Positions 53,469 to 61,413 of a stretch of 61,413 bases of DNA are shown in pieces. Position 1 is the stretch's first letter. Every line of letters begins with the position of its first letter. The position numbers and the translations under genes are program-made. The notes under the pieces were generated by a model. It saw only the letters and a program-made list of their open reading frames with translations. It was not told the origin of the DNA and ran no database searches. This DNA comes from Bacteroidales bacterium UBA755 (GTDB taxonomy: Bacteria > Bacteroidota > Bacteroidia > Bacteroidales > UBA932), in assembly GCA_002297815.1 (NCBI GenBank), contig DBKH01000066.1, forward strand, positions 1 through 61,413. The letters run 5' to 3'.

Positions 53469-54968
53469 ATGACCATGAAAAGAGATATTATATTCAAAAT
53501 ATTTTGCTTCGGTATGACCTTCCTTTGCGGTGCCGCCTTGACAGCCGCGTTTGGACAAGAGACTGATGCCTCCCGAAAAGACATTGAAGGAGTAAGCACA
53601 CACAACGCCACCGTAAAGCGTGACGGGTCTAACGTCTTGATTGAAATGGATCTAGACCTTTCCTCCCTTAAAGTTAAAAGCACCGAGGCGGTTCTCCTCA
53701 CCCCTTATCTTGTGAACGGGGAGGACTCCCTAGTTCTCCCTTCCGTGGGTGTGTACGGTCGCCAACGCTACTACTATTATCTGCGCAAGGACAAAATGAT
53801 CTCCGGTGAAGATGAGACCACCATCACAAGCGGCTCAAACGCTGAGGTGATCCCGTACCATGCCACCACTCCTTATAAAGATTGGATGAACAATAGCCGT
53901 CTTGTCCTTGGACGCGGTGACTATTCCTGCTGCGAAAAGCATAGTGGGGATCAAAGCTCTGAGCTACTTTCCAGAGTGCTTTGGGTTCCGGATGTTCCGA
54001 GACTGATCTACGTCAGTCCTAAGGGCGAAAAGACAAAGACTAGAAGTCTCAGCGGAACTGCTTACATTGACTTCCCGGTCGATAAGACGGGAATCTATCC
54101 TGAGTACCACAACAACGTAGCGGAACTAGGCAAGATTCGCTCAACAATCGACTCCGTTCGCAACGACAGCGACATCACCGTGAGATCCATCCACCTGAAA
54201 GGCTTCGCCTCCCCTGAAGGAAGCTACGCGCACAACACTGACCTCGCCAGGGAAAGAACAGCCACCATCAGAAAGTATGTACTGGATCTTTATCACTTCG
54301 CCCCTGAGATAGTTACGACAGCACACGAGCCTGAAAATTGGGAAGGCCTGATTGAATGGCTCCGCACAAGTGGACTGCCTAACGCTGAAAAGATTCTGGA
54401 AATCGCAGAGGGCACGGTTCTCGAACCAGACGCCCGCGAATGGAGGATAAAAAAGAATTATCCTAAAGACTATGCGTTGATGCTGAGCGAGATCTATCCT
54501 CGCCTGCGCTGCACCAAGTACAGAATCGAGTACGACATCCGAAGCTACACCGATCCGTCCGAGATTCTCAAAGTGATGAAAGTCCAGCCTCAGAAAATCT
54601 CCCTCGGAGAGTTCTTCCTAGCAGCTGAAAGCCTCGAGCCCGGCAGCCCTGAGTTCAACCATGTCTTTGAAGTCGCAGCTGTGATGTACCCGGAGGATCC
54701 GATAGCCAATCTCAACGCGGCCAACGCTGCTATGGAGCGTGGAGACCTTGTTTCAGCAGCAGAAAGGCTCAAGAAAGCCGGAGACAGCGGTGAAGCTGAA
54801 TATGCCAGAGGCGTGCTAGCTGTAATGTCCAAGGAATATTCCACCGCGGTGGAGCACTTCACAAGCGCAGAAGAAAAAGGCGTGGAGGATGCAGCCGCAC
54901 AAGCGAAGATCTTTAAGGAATATGCCGAATACTCCAACGGCACTGAAACCACGAAGACAAACGAATAA
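53469..54968 (+). CDS. DUF3868/OmpA-like fimbria-associated protein
   Basis: A 499-residue exported protein (signal to ~30). The N-terminal ~150 residues form a beta-rich DUF3868-like domain. An OmpA-like peptidoglycan-associated segment, IHLKGFASPEGSYAHNTDLA (near residue 240), is followed by RERTATIRKYV. The C-terminal ~120 residues carry TPR-like helices (LNAANAAMERGDLVSAAERL). Such proteins occur between DUF3575 and the fimbrillin gene and may link the fimbrial base to the cell wall. It is 6 bp after DUF3575 and 29 bp before mfa1. Met3 is an alternative start. Confidence 0.78.
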   Translation: MTMKRDIIFKIFCFGMTFLCGAALTAAFGQETDASRKDIEGVSTHNATVKRDGSNVLIEMDLDLSSLKVKSTEAVLLTPYLVNGEDSLVLPSVGVYGRQRYYYYLRKDKMISGEDETTITSGSNAEVIPYHATTPYKDWMNNSRLVLGRGDYSCCEKHSGDQSSELLSRVLWVPDVPRLIYVSPKGEKTKTRSLSGTAYIDFPVDKTGIYPEYHNNVAELGKIRSTIDSVRNDSDITVRSIHLKGFASPEGSYAHNTDLARERTATIRKYVLDLYHFAPEIVTTAHEPENWEGLIEWLRTSGLPNAEKILEIAEGTVLEPDAREWRIKKNYPKDYALMLSEIYPRLRCTKYRIEYDIRSYTDPSEILKVMKVQPQKISLGEFFLAAESLEPGSPEFNHVFEVAAVMYPEDPIANLNAANAAMERGDLVSAAERLKKAGDSGEAEYARGVLAVMSKEYSTAVEHFTSAEEKGVEDAAAQAKIFKEYAEYSNGTETTKTNE

Positions 54969-54997
54969 TATATACAACAAAATAATAAAACAACGCT

Positions 54998-56749
54998 ATG
55001 TTTATGAAAGCTAAACAATTAGTAATCGCAGGCCTTGCGCTGGCAGCGCTCGTGGCTTGCAACAAGGAAAAGGCAGTCGAGACTCCGCTTAAGGACGGTG
55101 ACGCCTACATCAACGTCAAGATAACCTATTCGGATCCTGTCACAAAGGGAACCGCAGCTAACCCTCCGTTCTATTTCGGAACAGCGGAAGAACAGGCAAT
55201 CGACAACGCCTACTTCGTCTTCTACTATGCTGACGGATCGTTCTGCCAGTACGTCAAGAAAGAGGGAAACGAGCTGACTTTTACCTCAAAAAAAAACCCG
55301 GGCGAACCAACAAAAGAGAATGTCGAAGAACTTTCTGATGCAGTAGTAGTCCTCAGGAACCTGAAATCAAACCTTTATCCGGTCTATATGTCAGTCATCC
55401 TAAACTCTGACGACACATGGATCAACACAAACATCAAGGACAAAAGCATCTCTGAAGCCACATCTGCGGTTCAGACAGCTATCGCCACTGCTGCTAGTGA
55501 CAATGCTCAAGTCGATTGGTCCAACTTCATGATGTCCAGCTCATCGTTCAACAATGGGGATGCTAGAACTGGCTATTTCTGCACAAAACTTACCCCTACC
55601 AACTTCCAAGAGTCTGCTGAAAAAGCTGTTGAAAGCAACAATCCTGTAGAGGCTTATGTCGAAAGACTTGCGGCCAAGGTCAAAGTCGAGTTTGGTACTG
55701 CTCTCCAAGATGGAGGCAAAATCGGATCATTTGAAATTGATGGAAATGCCACAGATCTGTTCTTCAGAGTGACTGGCTGGGGTCTCAACGCCACCACCAA
55801 GGATTCATATTGTTTCAAGAACATCAACGCCTCTTGGACAGACGCGGATCTCGGATTCAGTTGGAATGATGTTCCTAATTTCAGAAGCTACTGGGCACAG
55901 TCAACGAACTATGGCACTGGTGATTACCCAAAAACATTCAACTCAAGCGATGGACATTACAAGGATGACGCAAATGTAACCCTGAACTACATCACCTACA
56001 ATGACCTTAAAGTCGCCATTAACGGGAACGCCTACTGCCGCGAGAACACAAACACAGCGGAATACATGAGCAAGAATCTCTCCAGCACCGCCACCAGCGT
56101 TCTTCTTGGAGCCAAGATAGTCGACAAAGACGGCAATGCTGTCACATTGTACAACTACAACGGAAAGCTTTATACCGAGGATCATTACAAAGCTGCGGCC
56201 CTCAACGACTATGAAGCAAAAAATACAGACAAGCTAATCTATAAAGTAACTACCGAAGGTAATAATACTAAGTACACCCAAATAGGCAAAGCTGATCTTA
56301 AAATAGAAATATCAGCTGACGGGTACGCTCACGTTGAACTTATCGATGCAGCCAACTACTGCTACGGTGCAGCTGCAACAATCAAGGACAATCACACTCC
56401 TGTAACTTCCGAAGAAGCGAACAAGCTTCTGAACGGCACGGAGCAATACAAGTACAACACAGGATGTTCTTTCTATAGAGACGGAATGATGTACTACAAC
56501 ATCCCAATTGAGCATCTCCGCGAAAGCGACAAGACCACTGAGAATTACCAAATTCAGGAAGGTGACTACGGTGTGGTAAGAAATCACTACTACATCATCA
56601 CCATCACCAAGATCAAGAATCTTGGTAAGGCCGTGAATGATCCTAATGAGGTGATTGTACCTAACGATGATGACACTAAGAGTTACTACGTCGCTGCCAA
56701 GATCAACGTCCTCTCTTGGAAAGTTGTAAGGCAAACCGTTGAACTTTAG
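54998..56749 (+). CDS. mfa1: Mfa1-family fimbrillin (major shaft subunit)
   Basis: A 583-residue lipoprotein precursor (lipobox Cys21, LAALVACNKEK). It fits the Mfa1/FimA (type V pilus) family: N-terminal VNVKITY-like strand then DPVTKGTA, and an Arg-containing segment that could be cleaved by an Rgp-type protease. The C-terminal fimbrillin-like region ends SYYVAAKINVLSWKVV, the strand expected to donate into the next subunit. Fimbriae of this type assemble by protease-triggered donor-strand exchange. A run of nine A lies in the coding sequence near 55288-55296. A terminator-like hairpin follows at 56787-56823, which would favour high shaft expression. Confidence 0.85.
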   Translation: MFMKAKQLVIAGLALAALVACNKEKAVETPLKDGDAYINVKITYSDPVTKGTAANPPFYFGTAEEQAIDNAYFVFYYADGSFCQYVKKEGNELTFTSKKNPGEPTKENVEELSDAVVVLRNLKSNLYPVYMSVILNSDDTWINTNIKDKSISEATSAVQTAIATAASDNAQVDWSNFMMSSSSFNNGDARTGYFCTKLTPTNFQESAEKAVESNNPVEAYVERLAAKVKVEFGTALQDGGKIGSFEIDGNATDLFFRVTGWGLNATTKDSYCFKNINASWTDADLGFSWNDVPNFRSYWAQSTNYGTGDYPKTFNSSDGHYKDDANVTLNYITYNDLKVAINGNAYCRENTNTAEYMSKNLSSTATSVLLGAKIVDKDGNAVTLYNYNGKLYTEDHYKAAALNDYEAKNTDKLIYKVTTEGNNTKYTQIGKADLKIEISADGYAHVELIDAANYCYGAAATIKDNHTPVTSEEANKLLNGTEQYKYNTGCSFYRDGMMYYNIPIEHLRESDKTTENYQIQEGDYGVVRNHYYIITITKIKNLGKAVNDPNEVIVPNDDDTKSYYVAAKINVLSWKVVRQTVEL

Positions 56750-56786
56750 TCAATAAACCTTTTTTTCATAAAACTACATCTTCAGC

Positions 56787-56823
56787 AAGGTGGCCGGGCC
56801 TAAGAAACCGGTTCGGCCACCTT
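56787..56823 (+). terminator. Hairpin between mfa1 and mfa2
   Basis: Perfect 10-bp stem AAGGTGGCCG / CGGCCACCTT followed by CATTTTAA. Likely partial terminator that lets the major subunit outnumber the downstream anchor and tip proteins. Confidence 0.72.
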
Positions 56824-56853
56824 CATTTTAAGAACTAAACTAATCAAACTGCT

Positions 56854-57996
56854 ATGCTGTCTGTATTCAAAAGGACATTCATCGGACTGCTTGCCATGGC
56901 ACTGGCGGGTGGAATGGCTGTCTCCTGCAGCGGACTGATCTACGAGGACGAGGGAGACTGCGCTGTCTCCTACCGCGTGAAGTTCCGCTACGACATGAAC
57001 ATGAAGTTCGCTGATGCCTTCGCCCATGAAGTGCACAGCGTGACTCTCTATGTGCTTGATGAGGATGGCAGCATAGTCTGGTCAAAGACTGAAAGCGGTG
57101 ACGCTCTCACCGTGGAAGGATATTCAATGGAAGTCGATGTGCCTGCCGGGAAGTATGGACTGCTTGCCTGGTGCGACGCTGATGAGTACAAGTCTTGGAC
57201 ATTCCCTCAGGCCAAGGTTCGGAACGATCTGGGCTGCGCACTCAACCATAAGAGTGACGCTGATGGTTCTGCCTACACTGACGGAAGGATAGACGACCTT
57301 TACTATGGGTACCTCGCGGAAGCTGATTTCACGGCTGACGAGGGGACTGTCATGGTAACATTGCCTCTGATGAAGAACACCAACAATTTCAAGGTCGTGC
57401 TCCAGCACCTTTCTGGGAAGCCGGTGGACAAGGACAAATTCGACTTCTTCATCACTGACGACAACTGTAAGATGGACTGGGACAACAACCTCCTTCCGTG
57501 CGACAACGTGACCTACCGAGCCTGGTCGGTGTCCTCCGGCTCCGCTGAGGTGGGCACCCGCTCGGTCACTGAGCCTGTCGAAGTGACCGAGCCCGTCGAA
57601 GTGACCGAGCCTGTCGAAGTGACCGAGCCCGTCGAAGTGACCGAGCCCGTGGTTCGACAAAGCTCACCAACCCGCTCGGTCGCTGAGCCTGCCGAAGCGA
57701 CAGAAACCGTCGGTGTCGCCCTAGCCGAGCTAACGACAGGCCGCCTAGTCATGGGCCACAAGCCAAGACTCCACATCCGAAACAAGGAAACCGGAGCGAC
57801 CGTCCTCTCCGTCCCACTGATCGACTACGCCCTTCTCGTCAAAGGGCGCTACAACGAGGCCATCCCAGACCAAGAATATCTCGACCGCCAGGACGACTAC
57901 AACATGGTGTTCTTCCTCGACAAGAACGAGAACTGGGCTAACTCGTTCATCTACATCAACTCATGGAAGGTTGTCCTTCAAAACACGGACTTATAG
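56854..57996 (+). CDS. mfa2: Mfa2/FimB-family fimbrial anchor with in-frame repeat insert
   Basis: A 380-residue lipoprotein (lipobox Cys25, MAVSCSGLIYEDEGDC), the Mfa2/FimB type that anchors the fimbria and limits its length. Typical features are YRVKFRYDMNMKFADAFAHE, VTLYVLDEDG, VPAGKYGLLAWCD and the C-terminal FIYINSWKVVLQ. Between YRAWSVSSGSAE (~235) and VALAELTTGRLV (~289), about 50 extra residues, rich in TEPVEV repeats, come from 18-bp tandem repeats and palindromes at 57561-57710. The insert keeps the frame, so the protein is likely still made, with an acidic Pro-rich loop. Confidence 0.85.
   Translation: MLSVFKRTFIGLLAMALAGGMAVSCSGLIYEDEGDCAVSYRVKFRYDMNMKFADAFAHEVHSVTLYVLDEDGSIVWSKTESGDALTVEGYSMEVDVPAGKYGLLAWCDADEYKSWTFPQAKVRNDLGCALNHKSDADGSAYTDGRIDDLYYGYLAEADFTADEGTVMVTLPLMKNTNNFKVVLQHLSGKPVDKDKFDFFITDDNCKMDWDNNLLPCDNVTYRAWSVSSGSAEVGTRSVTEPVEVTEPVEVTEPVEVTEPVEVTEPVVRQSSPTRSVAEPAEATETVGVALAELTTGRLVMGHKPRLHIRNKETGATVLSVPLIDYALLVKGRYNEAIPDQEYLDRQDDYNMVFFLDKNENWANSFIYINSWKVVLQNTDL
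57561..57710 (+). repeat. In-frame REP palindromes and 18-bp tandem repeats in mfa2
   Basis: It starts with the palindrome CTCGGTCACT ... AGTGACCGAG (57561-57591). The 18-bp unit GTCGAAGTGACCGAGCCY occurs four times in a row, the last followed by a variant (GTTCGACAAAGCTCACC). A third palindrome (GTCGCT ... AGCGAC, near 57679-57702) follows. It encodes VTEPVE repeats. The core palindrome is the same as at 32671-32695. Confidence 0.88.
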
Positions 57997-58013
57997 CAAA
58001 ATAAAACAAATCG

Positions 58014-59093
58014 GTGAAAAGGACCTTGGATATTCTTTTGCTAGCGATGCTTAGCTGCATGTCGCTTCTCTCTTGCGAGAAACTGATCTACGAAGAGGGA
58101 GACGACTGCGACGAGAGCGTCATGCATGTAAGCCTGCGCGTCAGCGCGTGTGTGGGCGGGTCCGCTACATCCAGAGCCCTCAGCGAAACGGAAGAGTACG
58201 GAACTGGCTACGAGAATTTCATCGATGTCAACAAGCTCCACATTCTGTTCTTTGACTCGGACGACAAATTTCTGCAAAGTTTTGAGCCAGAACAGGTTTC
58301 ACCTACAGACAATAGTGAATATCCTAACACATGGGAACTTAGAGGCACAATTCAGAACCCACCAAAGACAGGATTCAAGATTGTAGCTCTGGCCAACTGG
58401 CCGTCTGATCCTCAGGATCTAAAAGTCGGAGAGACTACAATAGAAAATGTCTGCAAAGCGGATTGGGCGATGGGCGATTACAAGGCTCCGTTCACCCCAT
58501 CCGAGAGCAGCCCGATTCCTATGTATGGAGTCAAAACCATCGAGAATAAGATTTCTTTCAACTCAGACATTGAGACCAACCTCGGAGAAATTAACTTGCT
58601 CCGTGCGTTCGCAAAGATCACAGTATGCCTGAGCGATGGCTCTTCGGTCGAACTTAGTTCGGTGACACTGAGCAACTACAACAAGAGATTCGCCTGCGCT
58701 CCACTTGGAATGTACGACAACACGGCCAACAGAAGCCTTTCCGAAGCGACCGTACATCTGGCAGGCTCCGACAATGAATCAGCTGGAAAATCACTAGATT
58801 TCGCCCCAAAAGCGGACAAAAAGAGATGGACAATCTATATTCCTGAGTATCTCAACGCTGGTCTTTCGGGCACGGCACGCAGTGACTGCTCGTTCATTGA
58901 GTTGAAGATAAAAGACAGCTCTGTTGCCTACAGGATCGACTTTAGGGATTATTACGGGCAGACCGATAACGGGGCTTTCTTCAACATAGTCCGCAACTTT
59001 GAGTACTACTTCGAGGTCAAACTGACACCAATTCTGTTCAGTGTCACAGTCAAAAAATGGGAATTCGGAGGCAAAGTCCACATTGAGATGTAA
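58014..59093 (+). CDS. Fimbrial accessory/tip lipoprotein (FimB/Mfa-like)
   Basis: A 359-residue lipoprotein starting at GTG (58014), 17 bp after mfa2. The signal has lipobox Cys21 (LLSCEKLIYEEGDDCDE), similar in pattern to the start of Mfa2. Beta-rich fimbrillin-type domains follow (LHILFFDSDDKFLQSFEPEQ, ITVCLSDGSSVELSSVTLSN), ending KKWEFGGKVHIEM. It probably belongs to the anchor/tip set (Mfa3-5-like) of the fimbria. Which position it takes cannot be told from sequence. Confidence 0.72.
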   Translation: MKRTLDILLLAMLSCMSLLSCEKLIYEEGDDCDESVMHVSLRVSACVGGSATSRALSETEEYGTGYENFIDVNKLHILFFDSDDKFLQSFEPEQVSPTDNSEYPNTWELRGTIQNPPKTGFKIVALANWPSDPQDLKVGETTIENVCKADWAMGDYKAPFTPSESSPIPMYGVKTIENKISFNSDIETNLGEINLLRAFAKITVCLSDGSSVELSSVTLSNYNKRFACAPLGMYDNTANRSLSEATVHLAGSDNESAGKSLDFAPKADKKRWTIYIPEYLNAGLSGTARSDCSFIELKIKDSSVAYRIDFRDYYGQTDNGAFFNIVRNFEYYFEVKLTPILFSVTVKKWEFGGKVHIEM

Positions 59094-59096
59094 GCA

Positions 59097-61413
59097 TGAG
59101 CATTATGACACGGCTATCCAATAATATTCGTAAAACACTTCGCCCAGGAGGCATTCTCCTTTTGGCAGGACTCTCATGCGCCTGCGGCCAGGACATTGTC
59201 AACAATGAAACGATGGCGGATGCGTTATGCTTCTCCGTCACGACCGGTAATCCCGTTGAACTCACCACGAAATCACCCTCAGACCCCGAAGACACCACCG
59301 ATCTTCTTCAGCCTCTGGTGCTCCGCGCGGATGGATTGGACATGCCGATGTACCTCCACACTTATGTGAGAGACCGCGAGGATTCAGAAGAAACCATAGC
59401 CACGAAGTCAACTCCTGTCAATGATGCAGCTAAATTCAAGGAAGTTAACGGTACTGACGGATTCGGAGTGACCGCCTTCTTCCCGAATGGTGAAGGAACG
59501 CATATTCCTAAATATTCAGCCGTCAAGCCCCGCTCAGAAGGCTCCGTTTGGAGCACAACTCCTTTGTACTATTGGCCACCGAAAGGTAAAGAACTCAGAT
59601 TCTTCGCTTTCGCACCAGCAACGGTCACTGAGCCAGTCGAAGCGACTGAGCCTGCCGAAGTGACCGTCCCAAGTTCCGTGACAAATCTAGAAGTAACCAA
59701 CACCCAGGCAACATTCAACTTCAAGACCCCGTCAGGAGCCAATGGCAAAGACGCTGAGTCCCAGCCAGACCTAATGTTCGCCACCAACATCTGTGACAGA
59801 GCCGGAAGCGAAAACGGTACGGTGCCGATGAATTTCAGCCACGCCCTTTCCGCCATCAAGTTCGCTGTCCGTGACGTTGTCGACGGCACTATCGAGAGCA
59901 TCTCCATCATAGGAGTCGCAGGCAGCGGGAAATGCGTCTATGATTTCAGCACAGGTGGATTCTCATGGTCGGATTACGGTGACGCTGTGAGTTCATATTC
60001 ACAGACATTTGGTTACAAAGTGGATGGTGTCACCTCCACCCCGACTGATGACAAGTCAGATGTCGTGCTGAATGACAAGATGCCGGAAAAGACCTTCATG
60101 CTGATCCCGCAGGACATTCCGGCAGACGCCAAGATTGAGGTAGTCTTCAAGAGAGACGATGGCCAGCCTTTCACCATGTCGGGAAAGATCAATGACAACA
60201 AGGTCACGAAATGGGAGCCCGGCAAAGAATATGTCTACACGATTTCAACCAGTTCTTCCAACTGGATCTACCATTTTGAGGTCATCGGCAGTGTGCAGGC
60301 TAAAAATGACAATGAACCATCCAAGGGTGGATTCACTGACAAATCCGATAGTATTGTGGTCAACCAGACTGTGACACACGGGGCGTACTACAAGGTCAAG
60401 AGCTGGAGGGAGCGTGCGAACAACCCGGCAATAAAGGAAATCGTGTCTTGGACCGCGGAGGCCTCGGATGGCACTACAATCATTCCGAGAGAAATCTCAT
60501 CAGAATCAGACGATATCAAGAACTATTTCAATAAGATAAACGGCAAAAAAATAAAGGCAAGGGCTTGGATGCCCGAATATGGCACGAACAACATTTGGAA
60601 AGGAAACGGATCTATTGAAGCAAAGAAATACTACGTGTCCTTCGCTCCTCAAATGACTGGGACAAGTTGGCCTGGAGACTGGCAGATGCGTTCTAAGGAT
60701 AAAGTCGGAAAAGAATCTGATCCTAGAGATCTTTCAATGGTTACAGGAACCAGAAACACAGCCAACTGCTATGTGGTGAACGCCCCGGGGTATTATAAGC
60801 TGCCGCTTGTCTATGGCAACGCGATAACCAACGGGAATACCAATTCCGGCTGCTATATATTCCAAAATAACGATGTTAACGGCAACTGTCAAGCAAAAGC
60901 CTTGAAAAAATTCACTAATTATAATGGCCAGGAAATACAAGAGGCCAAGATTTCCGGAGCCAAGAGCGCCATTCTTGTGTGGCAGGACGCCTACAACCTC
61001 GTCTCCGATGTCAAACTGGAAGATAACGGATCTGACGGCTACGACTATCTTTCTTTCAAGGTGAACCGCGACGAGATCCAGCAAGGGAATGTCGTGCTTG
61101 CCATCAAAGACAATGGCGGCACAATCATGTGGAGCTGGCACATCTGGATTGACGAGCACTGGTTCTTCAATAACACAGACGGAAAAATCGGAAATAATGA
61201 TGTTACTTTCGACGCATGGGACAACGGCTACGGACCGTACACCTCAGCTCCTTACAACCTCGGATGGTGCGACCCGAAGAACGTCTGGTATCTCAAGCGA
61301 ACAGGAACGATGACATTCACCCAGGCTCAAAGCGGCAAAAAGGTGACACTAAACGTGGAGCAGCGAGAAAAGAAGATCGAGTACTGGATCGGCAACAACG
61401 TCTATTACCAATT
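59097..61413 (+). CDS. Large fimbrillin-family protein, 3' partial
   Basis: Open from ATG at 59097 to the window end (772 codons, no stop), 3 bp after the previous gene. The lipoprotein signal has a Cys near residue 28 or 30 (GLSCACGQDI). Fimbrillin-like domains include LPLYYWPP-type strands, NFSHALSAIKFAV (near residue 245), FMLIPQDIPADAKIEV and TGTRNTANCYVVNAPG (near residue 557). That last element, with YKLPLVYGN and IMWSWHIWI, is typical of very large Bacteroidales fimbrillin-like tip or surface proteins. A palindromic insert at 59621-59667 encodes VTEPVEATEPAEVT in frame. Likely an adhesive tip component. Confidence 0.75.
59621..59667 (+). repeat. In-frame REP-type insert in the large fimbrillin gene
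   Basis: Outer stem ACGGTCACT / AGTGACCGT, with an inner GAGCCWGTCGAAGCGACT-like unit. It encodes TVTEPVEATEPAEVTV and shares its core with the mfa2 insert and the intergenic palindrome at 32671-32695. Confidence 0.85.

Noticed and set aside
57561..57710. CRISPR-like array
   Set aside because: The 18-bp units are directly contiguous with no spacers, lie in a coding frame, and no cas genes are present.

Overview
The window is a chromosomal segment of a Bacteroidales bacterium. The evidence is three SusC/SusD pairs, an ECF sigma/FecR pair, BACON-domain lipoproteins, an Mfa-type fimbria locus, promoters of the Bacteroidetes type (TTTG, 19-21 bp, TAnnTTTG) and a lack of clear Shine-Dalgarno sequences. 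Codon use favours G/C at third positions, which fits a mid-GC Alistipes- or Cryptobacteroides-like gut lineage better than low-GC Bacteroides. The genus cannot be fixed from the sequence alone. No rRNA, tRNA, CRISPR array or transposase was seen.

Layout. (1) 1-4596: histidine degradation genes hutU (5' partial), hutH and hutI, joined by ATGA overlaps. (2) 4597-7192: a scarred region. A RelB/DinJ-PIN toxin-antitoxin module lies between two diverged copies of the hutI 3' end plus its terminator. It is followed by a GH3 remnant and a truncated, frameshifted AAA-ATPase-like/PD-(D/E)XK gene. (3) 7393-8548 (minus): a fimbrillin-like lipoprotein preceded by a 48-codon small gene. (4) 8647-31640 (minus): a large polysaccharide utilisation locus (PUL1). 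Its order is ECF sigma, FecR, STN-type SusC/SusD, a second SusC/SusD, a DUF1735-type lipoprotein, an unrecognised hydrolase-like lipoprotein, a BACON lipoprotein, a GH31-GH43 fusion, two Gfo/Idh/MocA oxidoreductases, a DUF1080 lipoprotein and an exported TIM-barrel isomerase-like protein. An SGNH hydrolase is divergent from it. (5) 32894-35295: guaA and a hicAB module. (6) 35651-52393: PUL2, with SusC/SusD, two beta-propeller-like surface lipoproteins, a GHL10-type lipoprotein, an AGE-family epimerase and a FAD oxidoreductase on the minus strand. DUF4434, a sugar-porter MFS and a ROK regulator diverge on the plus strand. (7) 52436-61413: an Mfa-type fimbria operon with a long structured leader: DUF3575, a DUF3868/OmpA-like protein, Mfa1, Mfa2, another tip-type lipoprotein and a large fimbrillin-like protein that runs off the window.

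How it fits together. PUL1 looks like a trans-envelope signalling PUL: the STN domain of the first SusC would signal through FecR to the ECF sigma factor. Two nearly identical promoter-like elements, one before fecR and one 17 kb away before the oxidoreductases, suggest that the sigma factor controls both uptake and an oxidative (keto-sugar) catabolic arm. PUL2 imports an unknown glycan and feeds an epimerase and a cytoplasmic sugar porter, probably under ROK control. The fimbria locus carries in-frame copies of a palindromic repeat that also occurs between genes at 32671-32695, so a repeat family has been taken into surface protein sequence.
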